Part shown: one piece after another, positions 55,096 through 63,880 of the stretch
How positions within the stretch are numbered: the first letter of the stretch is position 1
Layout of the letters: each line of letters starts with the position of its first letter
NCBI GenBank assembly: GCA_001898855.1
Contig: MKVN01000008.1
Coordinates: 119,305 to 183,304, forward strand
Length of the DNA: 64,000 nt
Direction: 5' to 3'
Origin: Micrococcales bacterium 73-13
GTDB taxonomy: Bacteria > Actinomycetota > Actinomycetes > Actinomycetales > Microbacteriaceae
Made by a program: the position numbers and the translations under genes
Notes under the pieces: generated by a model
The model's input: the letters and a program-made list of their open reading frames with translations, nothing else
The model's database searches: none
What the model was told of the DNA's origin: nothing

Positions 55096-55162
55096 GCCCT
55101 CACTCGTGACGTGGGAGGGAAGGTCAACTCTAGGAATAGCTCCCGTGAAGTGACGTGAGGGC
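55096..55162. repeat. Long-spaced inverted repeat with two GTGACGTG direct repeats
   Basis: GCCCTCAC (55096-55103) is complementary to GTGAGGGC (55155-55162), and GTGACGTG occurs at 55106-55113 and 55150-55157. It lies in the 55001-55173 gap, which has no gene. Candidate regulatory or origin sequence; nothing else supports it. Confidence 0.35.
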
Positions 55163-55173
55163 ACGCAACTTGA

Positions 55174-56274
55174 TCAGGTGGCGGTTTCCTCGTCGGCAAC
55201 GACCGTTCCGGTCATGGCATGTTCGAAGTCGAGGGTCACGCCCTGGAAGATCTCGTGGGTGAAGAAGCCAGATGGTCTGGGCGCCGTCTCCGGATTGGGC
55301 GGGAGCGTGATCGTCTCACGGGTTCCCAGCACCAAGTTCCGGAGCAACTGACTCGGCGTTGGACCGAGCGGCAGTCTCGGGAAAGGTGCGTACTCTGCGC
55401 TCGCGTCGCCTTCGAAATGTCCTCGGGCCGCGACGTGGAAAAAAGCCGCGTAGGGGATCGCCATGAGCCAAGCCTCGGCGAGGACGTGCGGAACGCTGAC
55501 TTGCAGCGACGTCGCCTCGACGCCTCGTGGAGGTTGTCCGAACGGCCGACCGAGATAGGTCAGTTCCGGCTTGTCGATGATCGGAACTGACTTCCCCGGC
55601 CCAAAGGCGCTCACGGGGATTCGAGTTGGATCGGCTATCGGAGCGAGGATGAACTCCACTCTGCGGTCGCCGCGAGCACTTACCGCGAGGCCGTGCTTCA
55701 GCTTGTTATTCGCCGCCTGGGAGCTGAGCTCGTCGTTCCTGAGTAGCCGGATCGCGTGGTTGAGCCAGTCCTGGGCGATCTGGCCGGCGGCGAAGACCTC
55801 TTCCGATGCTGTCGTCTCGAGCGGCCAAAACAGTCGGGAGAAAGTCTCATTGTCCCGATCGAATGCGGCGAGAACGTCACGAACCATCTGATGTGTTGAG
55901 TTGGGGCCATCAGCGATCTGAAGCCAGATGCAGCGAGCATCACCGGGCTTGGGTTCAGAGGCCGTGAGCGCGTGGAGAAAACGAATCAGTGTCTCGGCGA
56001 CGTGATGTCGCAATCCCACCGCGTCTGCAGCGACCTGTAGGCGCCGTTCGGTGTCGTCGAACTCGAGCAGGTTCGCCTCTCCGTCGAGCCCAAGGACGCC
56101 GCGGAACTCTGCCAGTCCGCTGTCGCTTGGTCGGACTGACGATTCATGCGCGGTGAGGAGCGCCGCGATGCGAGCACTGAAGTACGCCAGCGGGCGGAAG
56201 CGGAAGAACTCATCGTCCAGCGACATTGCCTGTTGTTCGGTCAGGGTCGAGCCCTCTGGCTTGATGAATAGCAC
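55174..56274 (-). CDS. Hypothetical protein with HEPN-like motif
   Basis: A 366-residue protein I cannot place. The central region has QDWLNHAIRLLRNDELSSQAANNKLKHGLAVSARG in parts; an N-x-x-KHG pattern is seen in some HEPN-like helical domains. No membrane segments. GTG 56274 is the longest start; ATG 56226 is an alternative. It diverges from the dioxygenase-HEPN pair. Confidence 0.55.
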   Translation of the reverse strand: MLFIKPEGSTLTEQQAMSLDDEFFRFRPLAYFSARIAALLTAHESSVRPSDSGLAEFRGVLGLDGEANLLEFDDTERRLQVAADAVGLRHHVAETLIRFLHALTASEPKPGDARCIWLQIADGPNSTHQMVRDVLAAFDRDNETFSRLFWPLETTASEEVFAAGQIAQDWLNHAIRLLRNDELSSQAANNKLKHGLAVSARGDRRVEFILAPIADPTRIPVSAFGPGKSVPIIDKPELTYLGRPFGQPPRGVEATSLQVSVPHVLAEAWLMAIPYAAFFHVAARGHFEGDASAEYAPFPRLPLGPTPSQLLRNLVLGTRETITLPPNPETAPRPSGFFTHEIFQGVTLDFEHAMTGTVVADEETAT

Positions 56275-56408
56275 GCGGTCATTCTGGCGCGTGCGACGGG
56301 CAAGGAGCGGAACTGATTCAAGCGATCAGACTTCTGTCGTCCGCCGCTTCCGCTGCCAGCGGTAGCCTGTCGCTCGGCGCTGTGCTCGCCCGCGGGGAAG
56401 GAGGGGCG

Positions 56409-57068
56409 ATGGCTGGACCGGATCTGGCATCCGTCCGCGCAAGCCTCGCAGCTGATGGCTACGCGGTGTCTAACGGGACGCTGGAACAGGTTGAGCGAGC
56501 GGTTCAAATGGAGCATCTTCTCTTCCGTGCGCAGGGGGCAAAGGCCAACGGTTCCGTAAAGCACTTGCGGCCGTACATCACGAAGGATGCCCCACCTCGT
56601 TCCCTCAGCGCGGTCTATGGGCTTGGGGCTCAGCCCCTTCACACCGATGGCGCACATCTTCTCGAACCGCCCGATGTGACCGTCCTGTATTCATCGAGTC
56701 CGACGCCGACTGGTACAGCGATTCTCAAGCCGGGCAGCGGCACCTGCTCTACCCCTGTCCCTGAAGCGGTGAGGGAGGGCGTCTTCGTGGTCAGGGGTAA
56801 CGGGTTCTCGTTCCTGGCCTCGGCGTATAGCGGCCGGAGATTCCGGTTTGACCCCGTCACCATGAGTCCGGGCGACCAGATGGCGCGCCAGGCTGTCGCG
56901 TGGTTCCAGGAGCAGCGAGACATGGCAGTCATTCACCAATGGGACCAAGAGGAGCAGCTCTTGTTCATCGACAACCGGCAGGCGCTACACGCGCGTGAAG
57001 CGGTGGTCACTGATTCCGAGACTCGCGTCTTAGGGCGCCTCTCACTGAACTTCGTCGAGGAAACATGA
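56409..57068 (+). CDS. Fe(II)/2-oxoglutarate dioxygenase-like protein (TauD/TfdA fold)
   Basis: A 219-residue protein with the facial triad His78-x-Asp80 in QPLHTDGAH and a distal His in QALHAREAV (about residue 197), followed by Arg residues in RVLGRLSLNF that could bind 2-oxoglutarate. GAAGGAGG precedes ATG 56409. Its stop overlaps the HEPN gene (ATGA), indicating a two-gene module. The substrate is unknown; no taurine or sulfonate genes are nearby in the element. Confidence 0.8.
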   Translation: MAGPDLASVRASLAADGYAVSNGTLEQVERAVQMEHLLFRAQGAKANGSVKHLRPYITKDAPPRSLSAVYGLGAQPLHTDGAHLLEPPDVTVLYSSSPTPTGTAILKPGSGTCSTPVPEAVREGVFVVRGNGFSFLASAYSGRRFRFDPVTMSPGDQMARQAVAWFQEQRDMAVIHQWDQEEQLLFIDNRQALHAREAVVTDSETRVLGRLSLNFVEET

Positions 57069-57976
57069 GCCTTCACCCATATGACCCGGACCGCCTTTGG
57101 ATCAAAGCGCGGATGTTCGTCCACCGCGCGATGGACGATGGCCGCGAGTTCGACGAACAAGCCTTCTGGGCGTCGGCGGCATTCGAGCTACTCGGTAAGG
57201 CGGCGCTTGCGAAAGTCTCACCGATCCTCATAGCCAACCCGAACCCGGACGGTCATAGCCTCCTCGTTGCGAGCGGCCTCCTCGAGGTTGACGACAAGTT
57301 CTTCACTATCCCGGCAAAGGCGCTCTGGTCGCGCTGCCATCGCGCCTTCAAGCCATTCAACGAACAAGAAGCCGCCTACATCTCGTCCGTTCGGAATGAC
57401 TATCTCCATGCGGGTGGCGTAGGCAGGGAGGGCACGCCAGAGGCCTGGTGGCCGCGCTATTGGGCCCAGGTGGCGATTCTCGTGAGCCATCTCGATCGTG
57501 ATCTGGAAGAGCTTGTAGGTCGCGAGCGGGAGCGTGTTGTCACTCAGTACCTGGAGACGAACCGCGAGAACGTCAAGCGGAGAGCCGAGGCTCTGATCGA
57601 GCGGGCTCGAAGTCGCCTTGCATTGCACGAGAGCGGGAGTATGAGCGTCACGCTCGAGCGCGCGTGGGCGGGGTTCTCGCCTTACTACTTCCAACACACG
57701 ACCTCGGCGGAGTGCCCGGCTTGCGGAAGTTCAGGCACGTTGTCAGGAGACACGGTGCTTGAGACCAAAGCTGAGTTCGTCACGCTTCACGGTGAGGAAG
57801 ACCAGTTTGAGGACGTGATCGTGTTCGTCACGGTAGCGACCGATGGTTTCGCCTGCCCGCGTTGTCATCTGGAGCTCAATGATCTTGATCTGATTGAGGC
57901 CGTTGGTCTTGATACGGACTTCGAGGTTGAAGGCGATCCCTCCTCATACTACGAGCCCGAGTACGACAACGAATAA
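57065..57976 (+). CDS. HEPN-domain protein with C-terminal zinc ribbon
   Basis: A 303-residue protein. Residues about 10-140 form a HEPN-like helical domain (FWASAAFELLGKAALAKVSP) with the motif RNDYLH (R-N-X3-H), the catalytic pattern of HEPN ribonucleases. Residues about 218-285 carry two zinc knuckles (CPACGSSG, CPRCHLEL). The tail is acidic. Coupled to the dioxygenase gene, it resembles toxin-like or defence HEPN effectors, but its activity is inference. Confidence 0.7.
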   Translation: MSLHPYDPDRLWIKARMFVHRAMDDGREFDEQAFWASAAFELLGKAALAKVSPILIANPNPDGHSLLVASGLLEVDDKFFTIPAKALWSRCHRAFKPFNEQEAAYISSVRNDYLHAGGVGREGTPEAWWPRYWAQVAILVSHLDRDLEELVGRERERVVTQYLETNRENVKRRAEALIERARSRLALHESGSMSVTLERAWAGFSPYYFQHTTSAECPACGSSGTLSGDTVLETKAEFVTLHGEEDQFEDVIVFVTVATDGFACPRCHLELNDLDLIEAVGLDTDFEVEGDPSSYYEPEYDNE

Positions 57977-58422
57977 CGACTCGTGGCCGAGTTCGCCGCT
58001 ACTGTCTTTCGGCGCTACTGCCGATCGTGCCGGTTAGTCGCTTCTTCATCGTCTTGGGGTCGATCCCATACTTCCGAGCGAGCCGGTTGAAGGACCAGCC
58101 CTCTACTCGAAGCTGCCTTGCCTCGTCCATCTCGACCTCGACCTCGCCCTGGGTTCGGACGCGTTCCCCCGCGCGCCGCAGATGGTTGGACACCGTCGCC
58201 CGGTGGATCTTCCACCTCGCGGCAAGTTGATAGGTCGAGGCGCCCGCACGATAGTCACCAACTAGCGATTCGATCTCCTCCGGGGAGAGGCGTCGCTGAA
58301 CCTGGCGGATTGAGTGGGTGCCTTCGTAGGCAGGATCGGCTTCGGGCTTGGGCAGGTCGCCCGCGAGCACTCGCTCCGCTAGCCTTAGCGCCGTCTCAAG
58401 CTGTTTCTGACCGGCTTCGGAT

Positions 58423-58431
58423 AGGTCCACC
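58423..58431 (+). repeat. attR core
   Basis: AGGTCCACC, identical to 30647-30655. It is directly followed by a hairpin expected after a tRNA gene, so joining 30655 to 58432 would restore tRNA-Ala with its terminator. Confidence 0.75.
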
Positions 58432-58433
58432 GA

Positions 58434-58454
58434 AGAGGCTTTGCGCAAGCCTCT
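58434..58454 (+). terminator. Displaced tRNA-Ala terminator
   Basis: AGAGGCTT-TGCGC-AAGCCTCT, perfect 8-bp arms and a 5-nt loop, 3 nt after attR. In the uninterrupted chromosome it would sit just after the tRNA. No long T-run follows. Confidence 0.6.
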
Positions 58455-58653
58455 GACCGGGTTCGCGCCGGCTCGGGTCGGGACCGCCGATCGACATGTA
58501 TGGCGGGATCGGCGTCCGGCCGAGGGATCGGGTCGCATCGACTCCGTCCGCCGCCGCGACCGGATGTTCGGTCCCGCTCGGTGAGGGCGGGCGCACTGTC
58601 GAAGTCGCTGTTCGGCCTCGCCCTGCGCGAGGCTGTCGGAGGGCCTCGATATC

Positions 58654-59097
58654 GTGGGAGCCGTGAGCGAGGATGTCGACGACGCGGCGGGATCGGCCAG
58701 GTGGGAGATCCTCGGGCAGGCGTTCCAGGCGAATCAGTTCCCGTCGGAGAATCTGCCACTGGTCCAGCGGATCATGGACCGAGTCGGCATCGACCACTAC
58801 GAGGGGACTCGGTCCCGGTACTTCAAGGCGATACGCCATGACGGCGCCCGCCATCTGACGGTCCACTACGGGTACACGTCCGGATTCGAGACCGAGGAAG
58901 CTGCGGTCCTGGCTGCCGGTGACGTGGACCGCGAGTCGCACGGCTCTCGTTGGCGTGTCAATCACCCGCTGAACGATGTCGGCGAGCACCACCGTGGGGG
59001 CTATGGAACCGCGCCGCCGCAGAGGGCCGTCGTGGTCTGTCCGACCTGCTTCACGGAGTTGCCGACGTCGGGCGTCTGCGACGTCTGCGCAACGTGA
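58654..59097 (+). CDS. Small zinc-ribbon protein next to the DUF262 gene
   Basis: A 147-residue protein ending in a probable zinc site (CPTCFTELPTSGVCDVC). The middle has SRYFKAIRHDGARHLTVHYGYTSGF in parts and a His-rich NDVGEHHRGGYG. I do not recognise the family. GTG 58654 or GTG 58663 are possible starts. It ends 9 nt before the DUF262 gene, so they probably work together. Confidence 0.6.
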   Translation: MGAVSEDVDDAAGSARWEILGQAFQANQFPSENLPLVQRIMDRVGIDHYEGTRSRYFKAIRHDGARHLTVHYGYTSGFETEEAAVLAAGDVDRESHGSRWRVNHPLNDVGEHHRGGYGTAPPQRAVVVCPTCFTELPTSGVCDVCAT

Positions 59098-59106
59098 GAG
59101 GCCGCG

Positions 59107-61284
59107 ATGAGGACTGATGTGACCACCCCGCAGGGCATCTTCGTGATGCCGCAGCACTTGACCGTGCCGATCTACCAGCGTCCTTACGTCTGGACCGAGG
59201 ACGAGCAGTGGGGACCGCTATGGGCGGACATTCGTCGGGTGGCCGAACATCGCCTCGGCTCAGCCGGCTCGATGGCGACTCACTTCCTGGGAGCGGTCGT
59301 CACTCAGCAAGCAGAGGCGGCACCGGTCGGCGTCCAGGAGTTCCAGATTGTCGACGGTCAGCAGCGACTCACGACCCTGCAGCTCGTGCTGGATGCCACC
59401 GCGGCCGTCTTCAAGGGCCGGGGGTTCGACGCCCTCGGCGGCCAGCTGGAGATGCTCACGCACAATAGCGACGTCTATGTCAGCGGCGATGAGCCGGGGC
59501 TGAAGCTGCGGCACACGAACCGCGACCGAGCGGCCTTCGACGAGGTCATGCAGGCGGCGCCTCCGTTCGACTACTCGGCGCTGAAGGGGCGGGAGTCGCT
59601 CCTGATCAAGGCCCACGAGTACTTCTTCGGCCGTGTCGGCCAGTGGCTCGACCAAGGTCTGGAGTCGGCCGCAGTCCGAGCGGATGCGCTGAGCGTGGCA
59701 CTCCAGAGCGCACTGCAGCTCGTCGTGATCCGGCTGGAAGCGAGTGAGGACTCGCAGGAGATCTTCGAGACCCTCAACGCGCGCGGCACGCCGCTCACCG
59801 CTGCCGATCTCATCAAGAACTTCGTCTTCCAACGGCTGAGGCTCGAAGGCCAGGATCAGGCGAAGGTCTATCAGGAGGCATGGCCGTTCGAGACCCGGTT
59901 CTGGGAGGAGGAGGTCAGCGTCGGCCGCTACAGCACGACGCGCAGCGCGCTCTTCCTCAGCCAGTGGCTCGTCTCTCGCGTCGGCCAGGAGGTCAGCCCG
60001 CGCTCGACCTTCACGCGGTTCAAGTTCTATGTGGAGCACGAGAGCAGGACCTCGATGGTCGAGCTGCTCGAGGTGATCACCGAACAGGCCGACTTCTACC
60101 GGGAGGTCACCGAGCGCAGTTGGGACAAGCACGCCGACCTCGATCGGCTCGCGCTCCACGTCTATCGCATGTCGGTCACTCAGTCCGAGATCACCAAGCC
60201 GGTGCTGCTCTGGCTGACCGAACCGGGTAGTCCCTACTCCGAGGCGACCGTGGGTCGGGTCATCGCGTCCGTCGAGAGCTGGATATTCCGTCGCCGCCTC
60301 CTTCGGCTACAGAGCAGTGATCAAGGCCGCATCGCCGCGCTGCTCATCGAGACCGCACGAGGGAAGTCCGACGTCGATCTCGTCGGTGCCGTCGAGCAGT
60401 TCCTCGCGAGTCAACAGTTCGCGAGCACCTATTGGCCGGGCGACGAGGAGATCGAGACGACGCTCGCGACCGAGGCGTTCTACCGACGGTTCTCGCAGCC
60501 GATGCAACGCGTCTTCCTCCAGGCGGTCGAGGACTGGTTCCGTGGCTACGCGACACCGAGGCGCTCGAAGACCGGTGTCCGAGTCCATCGCGACAAGCAG
60601 CAGGTCGAGCACATCCTGCCCCGCAGTTGGAAGGCGAACTGGCCCGTCGACGACCTCGCGGCCCAGGCGGATCGCGACGATCACGTCAACCGACTCGGGA
60701 ACCTCACGCTGATCACGGCCTCGCTCAACGCGTCCGTCTCCAACGGCGCCTGGCTCGGTGACAAGGGCAAGCGGGCAGCGCTGAACAAGCACGACACGTT
60801 CCTCATGAACCGCCGGGTGCACGAGATCTCGGCCGAGGGGTGGAACGAGGAACTCATTGACGCGCGGACGATCGAGCTGACCCGGGCGCTGCTCGACACC
60901 TGGCCGGTGCCCGCCGGGCACGAGGGCAAGGTGATCGACCGCAAGTCGCGGTTGACGAAGGCGACGGTCGGCTACGCGGACCTCATCAGCGCCGGCCTGC
61001 TCGACGTCGGAACCACCCTCGTCTGCGCCGATCAGCGATGGCCGGACGCCCGGTGCGAGGTGCTCCCGGCTGGACAGGTGCTCTACGAGGGCGAAGCGTT
61101 CAGCACGCCTGCCGCCGCAGCCCGCAGGATCCGCGGCGGTTCCGGCAATGCGTGGTGGTTCTGGCGGGTCGAGGGAGGGCCGCTGCTCAACACTCTCCGG
61201 GATCGGCTGCTGGACGGCGCTGCCGCTGAGGACTCCGATGTCGCGGAGGCCGAGGCTCCGGCCCCGGACGACGACGCGGACTGA
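59107..61284 (+). CDS. GmrSD-like DUF262/DUF1524 protein with C-terminal RAMA-like domain
   Basis: A 725-residue putative type IV restriction or defence nuclease. The DUF262 (ParB-like NTPase) part has IYQRPYVW near residue 22, FLGAVV and VDGQQRLTTLQL near 82, plus LNARGTPLTAADLIKN. The HNH (DUF1524) part has VEHILPRSW at about residue 500 and LGNLTLITASLNASVSNG. The last 110 residues (TVGYADLISAGLLDVGTTL, FSTPAAAARRI, NAWWFWRVE) look like a RAMA domain, associated with modified DNA. It lies on the chromosome side of attR. Confidence 0.88.
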   Translation: MRTDVTTPQGIFVMPQHLTVPIYQRPYVWTEDEQWGPLWADIRRVAEHRLGSAGSMATHFLGAVVTQQAEAAPVGVQEFQIVDGQQRLTTLQLVLDATAAVFKGRGFDALGGQLEMLTHNSDVYVSGDEPGLKLRHTNRDRAAFDEVMQAAPPFDYSALKGRESLLIKAHEYFFGRVGQWLDQGLESAAVRADALSVALQSALQLVVIRLEASEDSQEIFETLNARGTPLTAADLIKNFVFQRLRLEGQDQAKVYQEAWPFETRFWEEEVSVGRYSTTRSALFLSQWLVSRVGQEVSPRSTFTRFKFYVEHESRTSMVELLEVITEQADFYREVTERSWDKHADLDRLALHVYRMSVTQSEITKPVLLWLTEPGSPYSEATVGRVIASVESWIFRRRLLRLQSSDQGRIAALLIETARGKSDVDLVGAVEQFLASQQFASTYWPGDEEIETTLATEAFYRRFSQPMQRVFLQAVEDWFRGYATPRRSKTGVRVHRDKQQVEHILPRSWKANWPVDDLAAQADRDDHVNRLGNLTLITASLNASVSNGAWLGDKGKRAALNKHDTFLMNRRVHEISAEGWNEELIDARTIELTRALLDTWPVPAGHEGKVIDRKSRLTKATVGYADLISAGLLDVGTTLVCADQRWPDARCEVLPAGQVLYEGEAFSTPAAAARRIRGGSGNAWWFWRVEGGPLLNTLRDRLLDGAAAEDSDVAEAEAPAPDDDAD

Positions 61285-61358
61285 GCAGTCGCCCGCCTCG
61301 GGGTCCGGCTGTCGATCTTGGCGCCGGGATCCGATGCCGGGGGACGGATCCCGCCGGC

Positions 61359-62591
61359 TCAGAACCCCCGCCAGCGGCGGCCGAACGACGTCGCGAGGAT
61401 CGCGGCGAGGTACAGCACGGCGGTCGCGGCCAGCGCGGCGGCGAGACCGAGCCCGTCGACGCCGAGTCCGGCGACCAGGCTCCCGAGCGGCATCGCCGCG
61501 GTCACGCCGGCGGTGATCGCGCCGAGCACCCGGGCGCGGATCTCCGCCGGGATCAGCCGGTACAGCGCCGAGTCGATGAGCGGGTTCAGCGGGCCCGCGG
61601 CCAGGCCGGACAGTGCGAGCACGACCGCGACCACGGGGAACGGCGGGGCCAGCGCCATCGTCGCGTACGGCGGCACCCCGGCCAGCAGGAACAGGACGAC
61701 GTACAGCGCGTGGCGCGGCACGCGATCGCCGACGATCCCGTAGATCGCCGCGCCCGCCAGCGCGCCGCCGGCGAAGCAGGCGACCATGATGCCCAGCTCC
61801 GCCCCGTCGTGGCCGAGGCCGGCGGCGTACAGCGGCTTGAGCACGGTCATGCCCGCGGTGTCCAGCGCGTTGGTGACGACGACCATGATCACGATGGCCC
61901 GCACGAGCGGCGTGCGCAGCACGAAGCGGACGCCCGCGGTCAGCGCCCGCCATCCGGAGTCGGCCCTCGCCGCATCCGCGCCGCCGGTCACCGGGAGCGG
62001 GACGACCGGCACGAACGCGATCGTGAGGAGGATCGCCACGCCGAACGCCGCCGCGTCGACGAGCATCGCCGGAGCGGCCCCGGCGACGGCGACCAGCAGG
62101 CCGGCCACGCCGGCGCCGACCATCGTCGCCGTCCGGGAGACCGTCGCCTGCGCCGCCACCACCCGCGGGAGGGCGGCGCCGGCGCGCTCGCACAGCTCGG
62201 GGATCTGGCTCGACCTGGCCGCCGCGCCGGGCGCGTCGAGCAGGTTGGAGAGGAGCACCAGCAGGAGCAGCGCCCAGAGCGGCAGCGCGCCGAGCGCCGC
62301 CAGGATGGGGATCGCCAGCACGGTCGCGCCGCTCGCCGCGTCGGCCAGGATGCTCGCCCGGCGGAAGCCGAGCCGATCGACGACCCAGCCGCCCACCACG
62401 CCGCCGACGACGAGGGGGAGGGTGGCGGCGATGCCGGCGGCCGCGATCGCCAGCGGCGTCCCCGCGATCTGCAGGGCGATCAGGGGCACGGCGACGATGG
62501 TGATCGCGTTCCCGGCGCGGGACACCCCGTCCGCGGCCAGCAGCGCGACGAGCGGACCGAGCCGCCGGCGCTCGACCGGGAGCGCGCTCAC
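61359..62591 (-). CDS. MFS transporter
   Basis: A 410-residue major facilitator with about 12 helices, resembling the MFS_3 or drug-exporter group (DGVSRAGNAITIVAVPLIALQIAGTPLAIA in parts at the N-terminus, VVGGWVVDRLGFRRA in the first loop). GTG 62591 overlaps the stop of the ArsR-type regulator by 4 nt, so the pair forms an operon. Export of a toxic compound is likely; the substrate is unknown. Confidence 0.88.
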   Translation of the reverse strand: MSALPVERRRLGPLVALLAADGVSRAGNAITIVAVPLIALQIAGTPLAIAAAGIAATLPLVVGGVVGGWVVDRLGFRRASILADAASGATVLAIPILAALGALPLWALLLLVLLSNLLDAPGAAARSSQIPELCERAGAALPRVVAAQATVSRTATMVGAGVAGLLVAVAGAAPAMLVDAAAFGVAILLTIAFVPVVPLPVTGGADAARADSGWRALTAGVRFVLRTPLVRAIVIMVVVTNALDTAGMTVLKPLYAAGLGHDGAELGIMVACFAGGALAGAAIYGIVGDRVPRHALYVVLFLLAGVPPYATMALAPPFPVVAVVLALSGLAAGPLNPLIDSALYRLIPAEIRARVLGAITAGVTAAMPLGSLVAGLGVDGLGLAAALAATAVLYLAAILATSFGRRWRGF

Positions 62592-63163
62592 GGGCGATGG
62601 AACGCGGTGTAGACGAGATGCACCGGCGCGGCCCCGGCGCGGCCCCGGTCGCCGCGGGCCTGCCACCGGGAGGCGAGCTCGGCGAGCTCGGCGCCGAGCT
62701 CGCCGAGCTCCTCCGGCGTGAGCCAGGCCACGTCGTCGCCGATCGCGGCGGCGGCGACCCATTCCGGGGCGAGGGTCTCCTCGGTCTCGAGGTAGGCGAG
62801 CTGCTCCGCGGCGTAGCGCTGCACGATCGTCCGTCGCAGGGCCCGGCCGGCGGCGCGCCGCTCGGGGTCGCGCTGGAGCTCGGCCGCGTCGAAGGTCGTC
62901 ACCTCGGCGGACGCCCGCCACCAGCGCTCGCGGCCGTCGCGGGCCAGCTCCGGCGCCTGCTCCACGAAGCCGTGCCGCTCCAGCGTGCCGAGGTGGTAGC
63001 TGATCGAGCCCGGGGCCGCGTCGAGGCGTTCGCTCAGCGCGCCCACCGACTGCGGACCGTCCGTGCGGAGGCTTCCGACGATGCGCAGTCGCAGCGGGTG
63101 CGCCATCGCCCGGAGCGCGGACGGGTCCTCCACGTGGATGCGGCGGCGCGAGCTCTCGGGCAT
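62588..63163 (-). CDS. ArsR/SmtB-type winged-helix regulator (helix_turn_helix_ArsR with long C-terminal helix)
   Basis: A 191-residue protein with an N-terminal winged helix (SALRAMAHPLRLRIVGSL, VGALSERLDAAPGSISYHLGTLERHGFVEQ in parts), then a long helical region with LTPEELGELGAELAELASRW. This is the layout of regulators controlling nearby MFS exporters. I chose ATG 63163 because TACGCT ends 6 nt upstream and TTGTGC lies 17 bp before that; it is probably leaderless. Confidence 0.88.
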   Translation of the reverse strand: MPESSRRRIHVEDPSALRAMAHPLRLRIVGSLRTDGPQSVGALSERLDAAPGSISYHLGTLERHGFVEQAPELARDGRERWWRASAEVTTFDAAELQRDPERRAAGRALRRTIVQRYAAEQLAYLETEETLAPEWVAAAAIGDDVAWLTPEELGELGAELAELASRWQARGDRGRAGAAPVHLVYTAFHRP

Positions 63164-63208
63164 GCCGCGAGCGTAACCCTGCAAGGGATGTTGCACAAGG
63201 ATTCTTGT
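63164..63208 (-). promoter_or_regulatory. Leaderless promoter and operators of the regulator-MFS operon
   Basis: On the minus strand TTGTGC, a 17-bp spacer, TACGCT, then 6 nt to ATG 63163. Two inverted repeats overlap it: TGCAA-GGGATG-TTGCA (63180-63195) and ACAAG-GATT-CTTGT (63195-63208). These are plausible self-binding sites of the ArsR-type protein. Confidence 0.6.
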
Positions 63209-63340
63209 TGAATTGTCGACCGGATCGGCCTTCCCGCGTCCACCCCCTATCCATAGGGGTTCCGCGCGAGCCGGGGCTCGGCGGCGTCGACCGGCCCCCT
63301 AAGCTGTGTGCTCGTCCCCACTCCGACAGAGAGGCCTGCG

Positions 63341-63880
63341 ATGTCCGAAGTCACCATCCCGCAGCGCGGCGCGCGTCTGGCGCTGGTCATCGGAGGGGTC
63401 GTGTCCGTGCTGTTCGGCGCGGCGATCCTGGTCTGGCCGACCAAGGCGGCCGTCGTGGTGACCGCGATCATCGCGATCTACGCGATCATCGCCGGCATCG
63501 TGTACGCCGGCATGGGCCTCTTCACGAAGGGGCTCGGCTTCGGCGGCCGGCTCGGGCACATCATCCTCGGCATCCTCTACGTCGTCGCGGGCGCCTTCGC
63601 GTTCGCCGAGCTGCAGCAGTCGGCGGCCTTCCTCGCGCTGTTCATCACCCTGATGCTCGGCGTGCTCTGGATCGTGGAGGGCTTCGCCTCGCTGTTCACC
63701 ATCGGGTCGGCCGGCTCGAAGCTGTTCACGGTGCTGTTCGCGATCGTCTCGATCGTCGCCGGCTTCACGCTCGTCACCAGCCCGCTGTGGGGCGCGGTGT
63801 TCCTGTGGTGGTTCCTCGGCATCGCGCTGGTCGTGCTCGGCGTGCTGAACGTCTTCCGCGGCCTGTTCCGCCGCCAGTAG
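63341..63880 (+). CDS. HdeD/DUF308 family membrane protein
   Basis: A 179-residue protein with six predicted helices in the HdeD-like arrangement (RGARLALVIGGVVSVLFGAAILVWPTKAA in parts, then LGILYVVAGAFAF and WWFLGIALVVLGVLNVFRGL). Family members are linked to acid stress in enterobacteria but are widespread membrane proteins of unclear function. GAGAGG precedes ATG 63341. After the stop, 63881-64000 holds a TGACGCC-TCGC-GGCGTCA hairpin and no complete gene. Confidence 0.85.
   Translation: MSEVTIPQRGARLALVIGGVVSVLFGAAILVWPTKAAVVVTAIIAIYAIIAGIVYAGMGLFTKGLGFGGRLGHIILGILYVVAGAFAFAELQQSAAFLALFITLMLGVLWIVEGFASLFTIGSAGSKLFTVLFAIVSIVAGFTLVTSPLWGAVFLWWFLGIALVVLGVLNVFRGLFRRQ

Larger units (their letters stand above)
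57999..58538 (-). pseudogene. Severed C-terminal helix-turn-helix part of the element's recombinase frame
   Basis: A frame of 179 codons. From 58430 to 57999, 143 residues are element-derived: V-D-L-S-E-A-G, a helix, then two HTH-like modules (RRLSPEEIESLVGDYRAGASTYQLAARWKIHRATVSNHLRR in parts and ARQLRVEGWSFNRLARKYGIDPKTMKKRL). The preceding 36 codons up to ATG 58538 are chromosomal and include the antisense of the tRNA terminator. At the repeat this frame has the same codon phase as the recombinase at attL, so it should be that protein's C-terminus in the circular form. Confidence 0.75.
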
